The notes: generated from the letters alone by a model not told the origin. A stretch of 64,000 nt of DNA from Arsenicitalea aurantiaca (GCF_003994485.1 NZ_RZNJ01000005.1:206470-270469), one strand, 5' to 3'. Shown: positions 22,760-33,012, counted from the stretch's first letter. Numbers and translations are program-made.

Positions 22760-23506
22760 ATGACCCCCGACGTGACGCGCCTCATCGCGTTCTACAAATC
22801 GCCGCTCGGCCATGTGACGCGCGAACTGCTGCGCAATCAGGTGATCGATCTGGCAGGCGATCTGCGCGGCAAGCGTGTGCTCGGCCTCGGCTTTGCGACG
22901 CCCTTCCTGCGCTTTGCGCTCGAGCCTTCCGAACGCGTGCTCGCCTTCATGCCGGCCCGGCAGGGTGCATCGGCCTGGCCGCGCGAGGCGCCCTCGCATA
23001 CGGTGCTCTGCGATCCCCTCGAGATGCCGCTTAACGATTCGAGCATTGATCTCGTCATTGCGGTGCACGCGTTCGAGCACGTGGCGGACGCCGAGGAACT
23101 GATGCGCGAGCTCTGGCGGATCGCCGCGCCCAATGCACGCCTCGTCGTCGTCGTTCCCCGGCGGCTCGGCATCTGGGCGCAGCTGGACAACACGCCTTTC
23201 GGCAATGGGCATCCCTATAGTCGTGGACAGCTCGAAAGACTTCTGCGGGAGCACTCCTTCATGCCCGAGACGTGGCGGGAAGCGCTGTTCCTGCCACCCA
23301 GCCAGCGGCGTCTGATGTTGCGCACCACCCGGTTCTGCGAGCGGTTCCTGCGGCTCTTCGGCCCCGCCTTTGCCGGCGCCATCTGCGTTGCGGCGCGCAA
23401 GGAGATGATCCCCGCCATCCCGCGACGCCAGAAGACCGGGCGTTTCGTGCGCGTGCCGGCCATGACGCCCCAGCATGCGCTCCACAGCCCCGCGCAGGAG
23501 CCTTGA
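22760..23506 (+). CDS. Class I SAM-dependent methyltransferase
   Basis: A 248-residue protein. The Rossmann SAM site is degenerate but visible (GKRVLGLGFATPFLRF, about 35-50). It is followed by DPLEMPLNDSSIDLVIAVHA and FEHVADAEELMRELWRIAAP, typical of methyltransferase type 11. The Pro/Arg-rich C-terminal ~50 residues are not part of the fold. The substrate is unknown. It precedes hisC-tyrA on the same strand with an 86-base gap and is conserved in that place in the order. Confidence 0.8.
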   Translation: MTPDVTRLIAFYKSPLGHVTRELLRNQVIDLAGDLRGKRVLGLGFATPFLRFALEPSERVLAFMPARQGASAWPREAPSHTVLCDPLEMPLNDSSIDLVIAVHAFEHVADAEELMRELWRIAAPNARLVVVVPRRLGIWAQLDNTPFGNGHPYSRGQLERLLREHSFMPETWREALFLPPSQRRLMLRTTRFCERFLRLFGPAFAGAICVAARKEMIPAIPRRQKTGRFVRVPAMTPQHALHSPAQEP

Positions 23507-23592
23507 GACGCGCCGCCCCTAGGTTTGCTTTGCCATCGCCACGGGGTTTCACTATGGTCCGGCCGGTTTCCCGCCAGCAGTTCCAGGCACAG

Positions 23593-24699
23593 ATGTCCGA
23601 CCGTCCTCAGCCGCAGCCCGGCATTCTCGAAATTGCAGCCTATGTTCCCGGCCGCTCGACGGCAGGTCCGGGCGTGAAGGTCACCAAGCTGTCCTCCAAC
23701 GAAAGCCCGCTGGGGGCCAGCCCGAAGGCCATCGCTGCTGCCGAGGCGGCAATTGCAGGCGGGCTCGAGATCTACCCCGAGGGCTCCTCGCGCCTCCTGC
23801 GCGAAGCACTGGGCGAGGTCCATGGCCTTGATCCCGCGCGGATCGTCTGCGGCAACGGCTCGGACGACATTCTGCACCTGCTTGCCCAGGCTTATCTCGG
23901 GGAAGGCGACGAGGCGGTGATGAGCCAGTTCGGCTTCTCGGTGTATCCGATCGTCACCAGGGCCGCCGGGGCCCAAATCGTGATGGCGCCCGAGGCCGAC
24001 TACACCGCCGATGTCGATGCCATTCTCGCCGCCGTCACCGAGCGCACGCAGATGGTCTTTCTTGCGAACCCCAACAACCCCACCGGCACCTATATCTCGG
24101 AGGCCGAGCTCGACCGGCTCCATGCCGGCCTGCGCGAGGACATTCTCCTCGTCGTCGACAGCGCTTACGCCGAATATGTGACGGCCGCCGACTATGCGGT
24201 CGGCGCCGCACTCGTTGAGCGCGCGAAAAACGTCGTCATGGTCCGCACCTTCTCCAAGATGGGGCTCGCGGCGCTGCGGATCGGCTGGATGTATGGCCCC
24301 CCTGAGATCGTCGATGCGCTCAACCGCATCAGGGGGCCCTTCAACGTCAACCTGCCGGCGCAGCTCGCAGGCGCGGCGGCTGCGCGCGACACCGAATTTA
24401 CCGAGGCGCTTCGTCTTCACAATGCGCGCTGGCGCGACTGGCTGACGGCCGCGCTCTCCTCTAACGCGCTCCGGGTCGTGCAGAGCCAGGCCAATTTCGT
24501 GATGGTGCTGTTTCCCGACGAAGAGGGAAGACGCGCCCGCGACGCTTTTGCCGCGCTCCTCGATCAGGGCCTGGTGGTCCGGGAGATCGGGGTCTACGGC
24601 ATTGGCAACGGGCTTCGGATTTCCATTGGCAGCGAAGCGGCCATGCGGGCGGTCGTCGATGTTCTCAAGGGCTTCGGCGCCCCTGGAGAGCGGCCATGA
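23593..24699 (+). CDS. hisC: Histidinol-phosphate / aromatic aminotransferase
   Basis: A 368-residue fold-type I PLP aminotransferase. Visible marks are KLSSNESPLGASP, the NPNNPTGT substrate-binding block, the Asp/Tyr in VDSAYAEY, and the PLP lysine K222 in RTFSKMGLAALRIGW. HisC transaminates imidazole-acetol phosphate in histidine synthesis; copies beside tyrA often also serve phenylalanine and tyrosine. ATG at 23593 gives the usual N-terminus; ATG at 23554 is an alternative. It overlaps tyrA as ATGA. Confidence 0.9.
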   Translation: MSDRPQPQPGILEIAAYVPGRSTAGPGVKVTKLSSNESPLGASPKAIAAAEAAIAGGLEIYPEGSSRLLREALGEVHGLDPARIVCGNGSDDILHLLAQAYLGEGDEAVMSQFGFSVYPIVTRAAGAQIVMAPEADYTADVDAILAAVTERTQMVFLANPNNPTGTYISEAELDRLHAGLREDILLVVDSAYAEYVTAADYAVGAALVERAKNVVMVRTFSKMGLAALRIGWMYGPPEIVDALNRIRGPFNVNLPAQLAGAAAARDTEFTEALRLHNARWRDWLTAALSSNALRVVQSQANFVMVLFPDEEGRRARDAFAALLDQGLVVREIGVYGIGNGLRISIGSEAAMRAVVDVLKGFGAPGERP

Positions 24700-25655
24700 T
24701 GTTCCAGAAGATCGCGCTGATCGGCATCGGCCTCATCGGTTCATCCATCGCCCATGCGGTGCGCAGGAACGGACTGGCGCAGACGATAGCGATCTCGACA
24801 CGAAAGCCCGAGACGCTCGCTGAGGCCGAGGCGCTCGGTCTTGGCGACATCTATACGCTCGATCCCGCCGAGGCCGTACGCGATGCCGATCTCGTCATTC
24901 TCTGCGTCCCTGTCGGGGCGATCGGCGCGGTGGTCGAAGCCATCGGCCCGGCTCTGAAGCCCGGCGCCATCCTCTCCGATGTCGGCTCGGTGAAGCGACA
25001 CGTCATCCGGGTCTGCGGGCCCCATGTGCCGGCCGGCGTCCATTTCATTCCCGGCCACCCGCTCGCGGGCACCGAGCATTCAGGACCCGCATCGGGTTTT
25101 GCCGAGCTCTTTGCCAATCGCTGGTGTGTGCTGACACCCGAGCCGGACGTCGATCGCGACGCGATCGCGCGGCTGTCGGCGTTCTGGGCGGCAATGGGCT
25201 CCAATGTCGAAGTGATGGAAGCCGACCACCACGACATGGTGCTCGCCATAACGAGCCATGTTCCCCATCTCGTCGCCTACAATATCGTGGGCACCGTCGC
25301 CGATCTCGAGGCAGACACGCAATCGGAAGTCATCAAGTTCTCGGCCTCGGGCTTTCGCGACTTCACCCGGATCGCGGCTTCGGACCCGGTGATGTGGCGC
25401 GACGTCTTTCTCACCAACCGCGAAGCGGTGCTCGAGATGCTCGGGCGCTTCCTCGAGGATCTCTCGCGCCTGCAGCGTGCGGTGCGCGTGGGCGATGGGC
25501 CGGCGCTCGAGGCCCTCTTCACGCGCACGCGCGCCATTCGCCGCTCGATCATCGACGCGGGCCAGGAGACCTCGGTGCCCGATTTCGGCCGTCCCCACGA
25601 GCCTGCACCGATCCTCATGCCCGGTAGCGGCAATGGTGAGAACAAGCGCGATTGA
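24696..25655 (+). CDS. tyrA: Prephenate/arogenate dehydrogenase
   Basis: A 319-residue NAD(P)-dependent enzyme for tyrosine synthesis. The dinucleotide-binding Gly motif is IGIGLIGSSIAHAV at ~8-21. Active-site blocks include SDVGSVKRHVI and FIPGHPLAGTEHSGP, with the catalytic His and substrate residues near DHHDMVLAITSHVPHLVAY. There is no ACT or chorismate-mutase domain, so feedback by tyrosine would need another mechanism. It is coupled to hisC by ATGA overlap. It ends ten bases from the convergent DUF2125 gene. Confidence 0.93.
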   Translation: MMFQKIALIGIGLIGSSIAHAVRRNGLAQTIAISTRKPETLAEAEALGLGDIYTLDPAEAVRDADLVILCVPVGAIGAVVEAIGPALKPGAILSDVGSVKRHVIRVCGPHVPAGVHFIPGHPLAGTEHSGPASGFAELFANRWCVLTPEPDVDRDAIARLSAFWAAMGSNVEVMEADHHDMVLAITSHVPHLVAYNIVGTVADLEADTQSEVIKFSASGFRDFTRIAASDPVMWRDVFLTNREAVLEMLGRFLEDLSRLQRAVRVGDGPALEALFTRTRAIRRSIIDAGQETSVPDFGRPHEPAPILMPGSGNGENKRD

Positions 25656-25664
25656 GCGGAAGGC

Positions 25665-26633
25665 TCAGAAGAGCGCGGGGATCATTCCGATCGGCAGCAT
25701 GCCCGAAAAGATGACGCCATTGGTGAGCCCGATCGACTGGCTGTAGGTGCCGTCGGCGTCGGGATTGCCGAGGATCAACTGGCGCATGTCGGGTGGCAGC
25801 ATGTCGCCGATCTCCTCGAGGATCCCGCGGCTCTCGACATCGAATCGTCCATTGGCGAGGCCGGCATCGCTCAGTTGCAGCGAACCGGTGCTTTGGAAGA
25901 ACTGCTCGCCCGCTTGGGCGCGGAACCCTACGAGGTTGAGGGCGCCCCCGGCCTGCTGCCAGCGCGGCAGAAGATCGGGGTCGCCGAAGGCGCGCACATC
26001 GTCCGGAATGCCGGTCAACTCAGCTTCCAGCGTCGCCTCGCCGCCCGCCACGTCGAAGCCGGGCGCCGAAACGTCCTCGAGACGCACATAGGCGGCCAGC
26101 GCAGAGACGCCGCGTTCGGGCTCATGGGCATCGGGCATGTCGATGAGATGGGCCTCGAGGTGGCTGGCGCTGCCGATCAGGGACTGACCCACGAGAGTGT
26201 CCGACCAAGCGATGGTGTCCGCAGTCAGTGACGCGCGGGCGATCCGCCAGCCCGAGAGCCTCACGCTCGCCTCCAGTTCCTCCCAGCTCAATTCGCTCGA
26301 GCTGCCGGTAAAGGCGTCGGTGATGCGTGCGGGACCCCGACCGAAGGCGAGAAGATGGGTTGGTCGGTAGACAAGGACCGTCGCCCGCCATTCGGCAAGA
26401 TCGACCGTCATGTCCTCGATCTGGGCGCTTGCCTCGAGGCACGTCACGTCGAACCGGAACGGAAAACCGGCGACCTCCAGCGTGCCGCAGGTGAGACGCG
26501 GGCTCGAGATCCCGTCAGCGGCGGCCTGCGCATCGATGGTGCGGCGGATTTCACCTGCCGCATAGAGCCAGGCGCCGCTCCAGGCGACGACGACGAGGAC
26601 GATGGCAGTGGCGAGAATGGCGAATCGTTTCAT
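25665..26633 (-). CDS. DUF2125 exported/membrane-anchored protein
   Basis: A 322-residue protein with an N-terminal hydrophobic helix (FAILATAIVLVVVAWSGAWL) that may be uncleaved. A long beta-rich DUF2125 region follows: RLTCGTLEVAGFPFRFDVTC with two Cys that could pair, then VYRPTHLLAFGRGPA. The end is SIGLTNGVIFSGMLPIGMIP. The family is restricted mostly to alphaproteobacteria and has no known function. The repetitive beta pattern resembles AsmA-like lipid-transfer folds, which is speculation. It is convergent with tyrA. Confidence 0.85.
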   Translation of the reverse strand: MKRFAILATAIVLVVVAWSGAWLYAAGEIRRTIDAQAAADGISSPRLTCGTLEVAGFPFRFDVTCLEASAQIEDMTVDLAEWRATVLVYRPTHLLAFGRGPARITDAFTGSSSELSWEELEASVRLSGWRIARASLTADTIAWSDTLVGQSLIGSASHLEAHLIDMPDAHEPERGVSALAAYVRLEDVSAPGFDVAGGEATLEAELTGIPDDVRAFGDPDLLPRWQQAGGALNLVGFRAQAGEQFFQSTGSLQLSDAGLANGRFDVESRGILEEIGDMLPPDMRQLILGNPDADGTYSQSIGLTNGVIFSGMLPIGMIPALF

Positions 26634-26790
26634 GGCAACACTTCTAGTCCGTCACGGCAGAGGCTGGCTACGGGCCCGATTGGCGCATGGCCGATCAGCG
26701 ACGGGCGCAATTGCGAGCCGCCGAGGCTGACGCTAGATTCTGGGCCAAAGCATGGTCCGCGCCGGGATCGTCCCGGCAGAAGGAGGCTGG

Positions 26791-27327
26791 GTGTCCGCGA
26801 CCGGGCAAAGCCATTGGGTGTTCGGGTATGGCTCGCTGATCTGGCTGCCCGGTTTTCGGTTCAGGCAGCGGCAGCAGGCGCTGCTGCGTGGCGCCCATCG
26901 CAGCCTCTGCATCTATTCCCATCGCCATCGCGGCACGCCGCAGGCCCCGGGGCTCGTCTTCGGGCTGACCCGCGGCGGGTCGTGCAATGGCATGGCGTTC
27001 GAAGTGGCGGCAGAAGACTGGCCGGAGACGCGCGACTATCTGCGCGAGCGCGAGCAGGTGAGCGGCGTCTATCGGGAGGCGATGCGCTCGGTCAGGCTGG
27101 CGGATGGACAGGCCGTCGAGGCGCTCGTCTTCCTTGTCGATCCGGGCCACGCCCAATATGCCGGGCGGCTCGACGTCACCGAACAGCTCCGGCTCGTTCG
27201 TCGCAGCCATGGGCGATCGGGCCCGAACCGTGACTACGTGATCAACACGGCCCGCCACCTCGAGGATCTCGGGGTGGCCGACGCCTATCTCAGCGCACTG
27301 GCCCGCCTGCTCGAGGCCGAAGGCTAG
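26791..27327 (+). CDS. Gamma-glutamylcyclotransferase, ChaC-like (copy 2)
   Basis: A 178-residue ChaC protein, nearer the usual ChaC length than the copy at 15174. It has VFGYGSLIWLPGF at the N-terminus, LCIYSHRHRGTPQAPGLVFG, the acidic REREQVSGVYREAM region holding the catalytic Glu candidate, and a C-terminal NYV-like NRDYVINTARHLEDLG motif. It should act on glutathione or gamma-glutamyl peptides. GTG at 26791 is chosen because AGGAGG lies four bases upstream; an ATG 39 bases earlier lacks one. It ends three bases from the convergent membrane-protein gene. Confidence 0.88.
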   Translation: MSATGQSHWVFGYGSLIWLPGFRFRQRQQALLRGAHRSLCIYSHRHRGTPQAPGLVFGLTRGGSCNGMAFEVAAEDWPETRDYLREREQVSGVYREAMRSVRLADGQAVEALVFLVDPGHAQYAGRLDVTEQLRLVRRSHGRSGPNRDYVINTARHLEDLGVADAYLSALARLLEAEG

Positions 27328-27330
27328 CCC

Positions 27331-27783
27331 TCAGCTCATCGTGACGTCGCGCCCGGCGCTCGTGATCGACACCGAGAATCCGGCGACGACGTCGATCAGC
27401 GCCATGATCAGCAGGATGAAGAACACCGAGCTGGCGGCGGCGCCGACCAGCAGAAATTCGACGAGGAAGGCGACGAACACGAGCGTCGAGAGAATGTGCT
27501 CGAGCACCGAGGCGCGGCCGGACTGCGTGGATTTCAGCATTTCGAAAAAGAGCAGGACGAGCGAGCCCAGGATCATCAGGTCCCCGGCACTCAGCGCCCA
27601 GGAGACGCCCGAGACCATGGGGATGGAGAGGACCGTCTGGCTCCAGCCTTCCGGGCTGCCGCCAAAGAACAGGAACCCGATCAGATTGTAGAGAATGAAT
27701 GGGATGATCAGCAGCGGCGGAATGAAGGTGCCCGGCTGCCGGCGTCCGCCATGCTGGGGCGGAATGAAGACGTGATCGCTCAC
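27331..27783 (-). CDS. Small integral membrane protein (cobST operon)
   Basis: A 150-residue protein with four predicted transmembrane segments: ~25-40 (FIPPLLIIPFILYNLIGFLF), ~60-80, ~95-120 and ~125-145. It ends in a short polar tail (ITSAGRDVTMS). No family with known function is recognised. The start is GTG at 27783 with AGGAG seven bases upstream. It is the last gene after cobS, cobT and the phytase-like esterase on the same strand (61 bp from the last), so it is probably co-transcribed; a role in cobalt or corrinoid uptake is only a guess. Confidence 0.7.
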   Translation of the reverse strand: MSDHVFIPPQHGGRRQPGTFIPPLLIIPFILYNLIGFLFFGGSPEGWSQTVLSIPMVSGVSWALSAGDLMILGSLVLLFFEMLKSTQSGRASVLEHILSTLVFVAFLVEFLLVGAAASSVFFILLIMALIDVVAGFSVSITSAGRDVTMS

Positions 27784-27844
27784 CGTTTGCTCCTGCGGAT
27801 CGGGTCGGGTGATGATGGCAAAGTTCCGCGGTCGCCGCCAGCGG

Positions 27845-28843
27845 TCATTGCGGGAGCGAAAACTGCAGCAGGAGATTGCGCTGCCAGCTGTTGAAATTGT
27901 TGTCCGAGATGATCGTGATCCGCGTCTCGCCGCGCGGGCCGGCATGGACCGCCAGGCCCTCGAGATTGTCGATGTCTCCGCCCGTCGATTCCAGGAGGAT
28001 CTCCCCCGACATCACGGCGCCCGGGACGATCTCGGCAGCCGGAACCCGCTTGAGCTTGATCGTGAAGGCAAAAAGCGCGATGCCGCGCTCGAGCACCAAG
28101 AGATCGCCATTGGGCAGGAACGCGCAGTCCGAGGGGTTGGTGCCGGGGCTCGCCACATAGCTCAAGGCGCCGGCATCGCGCTGGCCAAGGAGCCAGGCGC
28201 GGTTTCGCCCGGCTTCGTCATAGACCCCTTCGGTCAGGATCAGCGTCGAGCCGGCGATCGGGGATGCCGGTGGCGCGATGCAGACGGACTCGATGGTGGC
28301 GTTCGTTCGAGCGTCGGAAAGCCATTGCGGAATGGCGATCTCGCGCGCTGCGCCCCGGGGCACGTAGCCGTCGAGACTGAAATCGGCGACGCGGGTCAGG
28401 TTCTCAAAGCCGACCCGGACGGCCGACGGCACGCCGTCCCGCACGATCACGTCGAGGGCCTCGGCATCCCGCGCGAAGGGGCGCGGCAGCGGCGCGCCAC
28501 TCGAATTGCGAATGGGCTCGATTGTTACCCCGATCAGTTCGCTTGGCAGGCCTGCCTCGTCATAGAGCAATTGGCCTGAAACGAACTGGCCGCGGTCGGT
28601 CACCATGACGAGGTGGTTTTCTCCACCAACGAAGGTGATGCCGGAAAGCCCGCCAAACGTATCTGCCGAGCTCGAGAGAACGAGGCCGCCTTCCCAGACT
28701 AAGGCCCCCACGCGGCCGCCCGGGTCTGTGTCGGCAAAGCGCGTCACCTGGCTTGCGGTGACGATTGCGTCTTCGGCATGGGCCGTTCCGGAGATGGCAA
28801 GCAGAGCGGCGAGCACGAAAGAGGCCCCATGCCGCATCCCCAT
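27845..28843 (-). CDS. Exported phytase-like esterase-domain protein
   Basis: A 332-residue protein with a signal peptide (cleavage after AHA at ~23) and a beta-propeller-like domain of the 'esterase-like activity of phytase' family. Visible blocks are GLSGITFVGGENHLVMVTDR near the start of the domain, DAEALDV, GTNPSDCAFLPNGDLLVLER and a late NLEGLAVH. It is expected in the periplasm. The activity is not established for this group. Its ATG overlaps the TGA of cobT by one base, giving tight coupling to cobaltochelatase genes that is common in Hyphomicrobiales but unexplained. Confidence 0.85.
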   Translation of the reverse strand: MGMRHGASFVLAALLAISGTAHAEDAIVTASQVTRFADTDPGGRVGALVWEGGLVLSSSADTFGGLSGITFVGGENHLVMVTDRGQFVSGQLLYDEAGLPSELIGVTIEPIRNSSGAPLPRPFARDAEALDVIVRDGVPSAVRVGFENLTRVADFSLDGYVPRGAAREIAIPQWLSDARTNATIESVCIAPPASPIAGSTLILTEGVYDEAGRNRAWLLGQRDAGALSYVASPGTNPSDCAFLPNGDLLVLERGIALFAFTIKLKRVPAAEIVPGAVMSGEILLESTGGDIDNLEGLAVHAGPRGETRITIISDNNFNSWQRNLLLQFSLPQ

Positions 28844-30732
28844 CAGAGCCGCCGGCGCCGACCCGCCCGGGCCGGGGCCTCCTCATCAAAGAGGGCGGCG
28901 AGTTCCTCGGTCAGCGCTCCGGCCAGCTCCTCGGCGTCGAGCAGCGTCACCGCGCGCCGATAATAGCGGGTGACGTCATGGCCGATGCCGACGGCCACGA
29001 GCTGGATCGGCGAACGGGTCTCGATCTCCTCGATCACCTGGCGCAGATGGGCTTCGAGATAATTGCCCGCATTGACCGACTGGGTGGAATCATCGACGGG
29101 CGCGCCATCCGATATCACCATCAGGATGCGCCGGTTCTCGGGGCGCGCCATGAGGCGACGCTGGGCCCAGAGCAGGGCCTCTCCGTCGATGTTTTCCTTG
29201 AGCAGCCCCTCGCGCATCATCAGGCCGAGATTGCGACGGGCGTGGCGCCAGGGCTCGTCGGCGGCCTTGTAGATGATATGGCGGATGTCGTTGACGCGTC
29301 CGGGGTTAGCGGGGCGGTTGGCCTCGAGCCAGGCCTCGCGGCTCTTGCCACCTTTCCACGCACGCGTCGTGAAGCCGAGGATCTCGACCTTGACCCCGCA
29401 GCGTTCGAGCGTCCGGGCGAGGATGTCCCCACAAATGGCCGCAATCGTGATCGGGCGGCCGCGCATGGAGCCCGAATTGTCGATCAGAAGGGTCACCACG
29501 GTGTCGCGGAAGTCGGTGTCGCGCTCGACCTTGAACGAGAGGGCCTGCAGCGGGTCGGTGACGACCCGGGTCAGCCGCGCGGTGTCGAGCAGGCCTTCCT
29601 CGAGATCGAATTCCCAGGCACGGCTCTGCTGGGCCATGAGGCGACGCTGGAGCTTGTTGGCCAGCCGCGCAACGGCGCCGGCGAGGTTTTCGAGCTGCTT
29701 GTCGAGAAGCGCGCGGAGCTGGTCGAGTTCCTCGGGCGGACAAAGCTCGGCGGCCTTGACGATCTCGTCGTATTTCTGGGTGAAGATCTTGTAGTTGAAG
29801 CTGTTGGTCAGCCGGTCGGGATCGTTGCCGCCCGGGGGAGGGCTCGGCGCATCCTCGCCAGCATCCCCGGGGGTATCGTCCTCGGTTTCGGTGTAGTCGG
29901 TCTCGGCGCCCTCGACCTCGCCGCTTTCCTCGGAGGTGCCGGGGCTTTCCTCGCGCTGCATCTCGGACTGGTCGTTGTCGGCCTCGCCCGCTTCAGGGTT
30001 CTGGTCGGAGCCATCGGCCTTGTCAGGCGCGTCGTTCTGGTCGCCTTCGCCGTCCTCGTCCTGGTCGCCTTCTAGTTCGGCATCGCTCAGCATTTCGAGG
30101 TCGCGCAGCAGCGCCCGGGCGGCGCGTGCGAAGTCCTCCTGGTCCTCGAAGCGGGCAACGAGATCGTCGAGGGCGCCGCCGGCCTTCTCCTCGATCTCCT
30201 TGCGCCAGAGCCCAACGAGGGCGTGGCCGGAGGGCGGGACCTCGAGGCCGGCGACTTTCTCGCGCAGCAGCAGGCCGAGCGCCTCGGCGATCGGGGCGTC
30301 GTCGCGGGCTGCAACTTCGGCAAAATTTGCACGAAATAAGCGATCTTCGAGCATTTCGTGGATGTTGCCGGTCATGCCGGGCATGCGTACGCAGCCCAAT
30401 GCCTCGACGCGGGCCTGTTCGAGCGCATCGAAGGCCGCCCGCGCATCGGGATCGGAAGGCGCGCGCCTGCGGTGGGCGTCGGCATCATGGCTTGCGAGGC
30501 GCATGGCCATGGCGTCGCCCTGGCCGCGCGCAATGGCAATGTCGCGGCGCGTCGGCAGGCGCGGGAGATTGGCGAGCCGCGCCTTTTCGGCGGTCAGCAT
30601 GGGGCGGTCGCTGGTGAAGCTGACCTCGAGGTCAGCGGTCCCCGCGATGGCCCGCAGCGTCGCGCCGACCGCCGACTTGAACGGGGCGGTCTGATCGGGG
30701 CGATTGGCCTTACTGCGCGGTGGCTGTGCCAT
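28843..30732 (-). CDS. cobT: Aerobic cobaltochelatase subunit CobT
   Basis: A 629-residue subunit of the ATP-dependent CobNST complex that inserts cobalt into hydrogenobyrinic acid a,c-diamide. The N-terminal ~210 residues are helical. There is a long acidic Asp/Glu-rich linker at ~218-310, and the C-terminal half holds a von Willebrand A domain with the MIDAS motif DNSGSM near 417-422 and further metal residues in [11 protein letters not shown]. Architecture and length are standard. It is downstream of cobS (52 bp). The large subunit CobN is not in this window. Confidence 0.96.
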   Translation of the reverse strand: MAQPPRSKANRPDQTAPFKSAVGATLRAIAGTADLEVSFTSDRPMLTAEKARLANLPRLPTRRDIAIARGQGDAMAMRLASHDADAHRRRAPSDPDARAAFDALEQARVEALGCVRMPGMTGNIHEMLEDRLFRANFAEVAARDDAPIAEALGLLLREKVAGLEVPPSGHALVGLWRKEIEEKAGGALDDLVARFEDQEDFARAARALLRDLEMLSDAELEGDQDEDGEGDQNDAPDKADGSDQNPEAGEADNDQSEMQREESPGTSEESGEVEGAETDYTETEDDTPGDAGEDAPSPPPGGNDPDRLTNSFNYKIFTQKYDEIVKAAELCPPEELDQLRALLDKQLENLAGAVARLANKLQRRLMAQQSRAWEFDLEEGLLDTARLTRVVTDPLQALSFKVERDTDFRDTVVTLLIDNSGSMRGRPITIAAICGDILARTLERCGVKVEILGFTTRAWKGGKSREAWLEANRPANPGRVNDIRHIIYKAADEPWRHARRNLGLMMREGLLKENIDGEALLWAQRRLMARPENRRILMVISDGAPVDDSTQSVNAGNYLEAHLRQVIEEIETRSPIQLVAVGIGHDVTRYYRRAVTLLDAEELAGALTEELAALFDEEAPARAGRRRRL

Positions 30733-30784
30733 GGTTTATGCTTTTATCGGGCGAGCTTGCGCCCCTCCAATCGCGGTCTGTCGC

Positions 30785-31762
30785 TCAGGCGGTGATGGCG
30801 AGGTTGGCGGCGCTTTCGGGCAGGTCTTCGCCAAAGACGCGCTGGTAGAATTCGGCCACCACCGGGCGTTCGAGCTCGTCGCACTTGTTGAGGAAGGTGA
30901 GGCGGAAGGCGAAGCCGACATCCCCGAAGATCTCGGCGTTCTCGGCCCAGGTGATCACCGTGCGGGGGCTCATCACCGTCGAGAGATCGCCATTGATGAA
31001 GGCCTGCCGCGTCAGGTCGGCAAGGCGCACCATGTTGGAGACGGTCTTGCGGCCCTTGTCGTTCCGCCAGGACCTGGCCTTGGACAGGACGATGCCGACC
31101 TCCTTGTCATGAGGCAGGTAGTTGAGCGTCACCACGAGGCTCCAGCGGTCCATCTGGCCCTGATTGATCTGCTGGGTACCGTGATAGAGGCCCGAAGTGT
31201 CCCCGAGCCCGATCGTGTTGGTCGTCGCAAAGAGCCGGAAGGCGGGGTGGGGGATGATGACACGGTTCTGGTCGAGCAGCGTCAGCCGTCCCGACTGCTC
31301 GAGCACGCGCTGGATGACGAACATGACGTCAGGACGACCGGCATCATATTCGTCGAAGACGAGCGCGATGTTATTCTGCACCGCCCAGGGCAGGATGCCG
31401 TCGCGGAACTCGGTGACCTGCTTTCCGTCGCGCAGAACGATGGCGTCCTTGCCCACGAGGTCGATGCGGCTCACATGGCTATCGAGGTTGACGCGCACGA
31501 GCGGCCAGTTGAGGCGGCTCGCCACCTGCTCGATATGGGTGGACTTGCCGGTGCCGTGATAGCCCTGGACCATGACGCGGCGGTTGAACGCGAAGCCGGC
31601 GAGAATTGCGAGGGTGGTATTGCGGTCGAAGAGATAATCCGGATCGGCCGGCGGCACGTGGCCGCTGGGCTCGCCATAGCCCATCACCTTCATGTCCGTG
31701 TCGATCCCGAACAGCTCGCGTGCGGAATATTCGGTGTCCGGCAGATTGGTGAATTCGCTCAT
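30785..31762 (-). CDS. cobS: Aerobic cobaltochelatase subunit CobS
   Basis: A 325-residue AAA+ ATPase that forms hexameric rings with CobT to drive cobalt insertion by CobN. Walker A is GYHGTGKST at 68-76, Walker B is [10 protein letters not shown], sensor 1 is in LFATTNTIG, and the arginine-finger region lies in [13 protein letters not shown]. The ATG at 31762 gives the family start MSEFTNLPD. It is the first gene of the operon cobS-cobT-phytase-like-membrane protein. Confidence 0.96.
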   Translation of the reverse strand: MSEFTNLPDTEYSARELFGIDTDMKVMGYGEPSGHVPPADPDYLFDRNTTLAILAGFAFNRRVMVQGYHGTGKSTHIEQVASRLNWPLVRVNLDSHVSRIDLVGKDAIVLRDGKQVTEFRDGILPWAVQNNIALVFDEYDAGRPDVMFVIQRVLEQSGRLTLLDQNRVIIPHPAFRLFATTNTIGLGDTSGLYHGTQQINQGQMDRWSLVVTLNYLPHDKEVGIVLSKARSWRNDKGRKTVSNMVRLADLTRQAFINGDLSTVMSPRTVITWAENAEIFGDVGFAFRLTFLNKCDELERPVVAEFYQRVFGEDLPESAANLAITA

Positions 31763-31860
31763 GTGCAAAGGCTCGTCGGGCTTTCGGGAGGGGCGTGCGG
31801 ATGTCTGCGCCGCTCTATAGCAGCAAGGGAACGCTTGGGGTAGGCCGGATTGGCCGGCGG

Positions 31861-32475
31861 TCAGCGCATCACGAAGCCCTTGGACTTGAGGTGGTGATAG
31901 GCCGCGATGATGGCGCGCAGGCGGTCCTCGGAGGATTTGTCCCCGCCATTGGCGTCCGGATGGTGGATCTTTACGAGGCTCTTATAGGCCTTCTTGATCT
32001 CGTCGGACTTGGCGTGGCCCTTGAACCCGAGGATTTCGAGCGCGCGTCGATCATGCTCGAGGAGCGGCTTGACGCGCTCGGACTGCGGCGAGCGGGCCTG
32101 GGCACGGGCGTAGCGGGCAAAGATATGGAGCGGATCGGCCATGCGCTTGGCGCTCGGATCGCGCGGACGCGCCTGGACGCGCGGCCCGGCGCCCAACCCG
32201 AACGTGCGCGGATCGCCCATGCCGGGGCGGGTGTTGATGTGCTCTTCGACCTCGTCGGCCTTCATGCCGGAGAAGAAATTATAGGCGTGATTGTAGTGCC
32301 GGACGTGCTCGAGGCAGAAATTGTGGTAGCCCTCGGCGCGGTTTGCCTTGGGCGCACGATAGGTACCGGGCTGGTCGCACCCCTCCCAGCCGCATGACGG
32401 GGCGGCGACGTGCACCTTCTCCTCGCGGCGCGGGCGGATGCGGATTGCATCGAACAGCTTGGAATCGAGCTTCAT
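31861..32475 (-). CDS. J-domain (DnaJ-like) protein
   Basis: A 204-residue protein whose J domain is C-terminal (~143-200): [20 protein letters not shown], then [10 protein letters not shown] with the essential HPD. The N-terminal part has Cys/His pairs ([11 protein letters not shown] and [10 protein letters not shown]) that could bind metal. The central linker is Arg/Pro-rich. It is a co-chaperone candidate for DnaK; clients are unknown. This domain order is conserved in alphaproteobacteria. It is divergent from bolA with 48 bp between the start codons, again a conserved pairing. Confidence 0.9.
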   Translation of the reverse strand: MKLDSKLFDAIRIRPRREEKVHVAAPSCGWEGCDQPGTYRAPKANRAEGYHNFCLEHVRHYNHAYNFFSGMKADEVEEHINTRPGMGDPRTFGLGAGPRVQARPRDPSAKRMADPLHIFARYARAQARSPQSERVKPLLEHDRRALEILGFKGHAKSDEIKKAYKSLVKIHHPDANGGDKSSEDRLRAIIAAYHHLKSKGFVMR

Positions 32476-32523
32476 TGAACCTAGTTATCTTGAACCATAC
32501 GCAAACGCAGAGCCCTTACCCTT

Positions 32524-32826
32524 ATGTCCGTTCGCGACGCCATTGTTGAGAAACTTTCGGCCAAATTCGAGCCAACCCACCTTGAAGTGACCGATGAAAG
32601 CCACAAACATCGTGGCCATGGTGGGTGGCGAGAAGGGGGCGAGACCCATTTCCGCGTCCGCATCGGGGCGGCGTCCCTTGCAAATCTTTCGCGGCTTGCC
32701 CGCCATCGAGCAGTGATGGAAGCGGTGGATGCCGAACTCAAGGCCGGCGTCCACGCCCTTGCCATCGAGATCGTGCCGCCGGCAGGACCGATCGAGGCCG
32801 AGATCCTCAACCCCCAGCAAAGATAA
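32524..32826 (+). CDS. bolA: BolA-family protein
   Basis: A 100-residue BolA/IbaG-type protein: LEVTDESHKHRGHGGWREGG with the conserved HxH region, then ETHFRVRIG, and the late HALAIEIVPP. BolA proteins partner monothiol glutaredoxins in iron-sulfur cluster handling and also affect cell shape. It is the longer type with a conserved Cys position replaced, so cluster ligation would rest on His residues. The start ATG is standard. It is followed by a 186-bp gap. Confidence 0.92.
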   Translation: MSVRDAIVEKLSAKFEPTHLEVTDESHKHRGHGGWREGGETHFRVRIGAASLANLSRLARHRAVMEAVDAELKAGVHALAIEIVPPAGPIEAEILNPQQR

Positions 32827-33012
32827 GGTCGGGCGCGTCTCGACGCCATAACTCCATGGCACATCTCGCGCTTTCGTGAGGCGGCGCGAAACCGCATGCC
32901 GCAATGCGGCCGAAAGCGGGCGCCCAAGCCCACCTCCTGCCCGAAACCGGGCCCAGATTCGCCAAGCTGCCGCTCTAGCGGGAGTTTGGGGGCGAACTCT
33001 CAGGAGGGCGTA

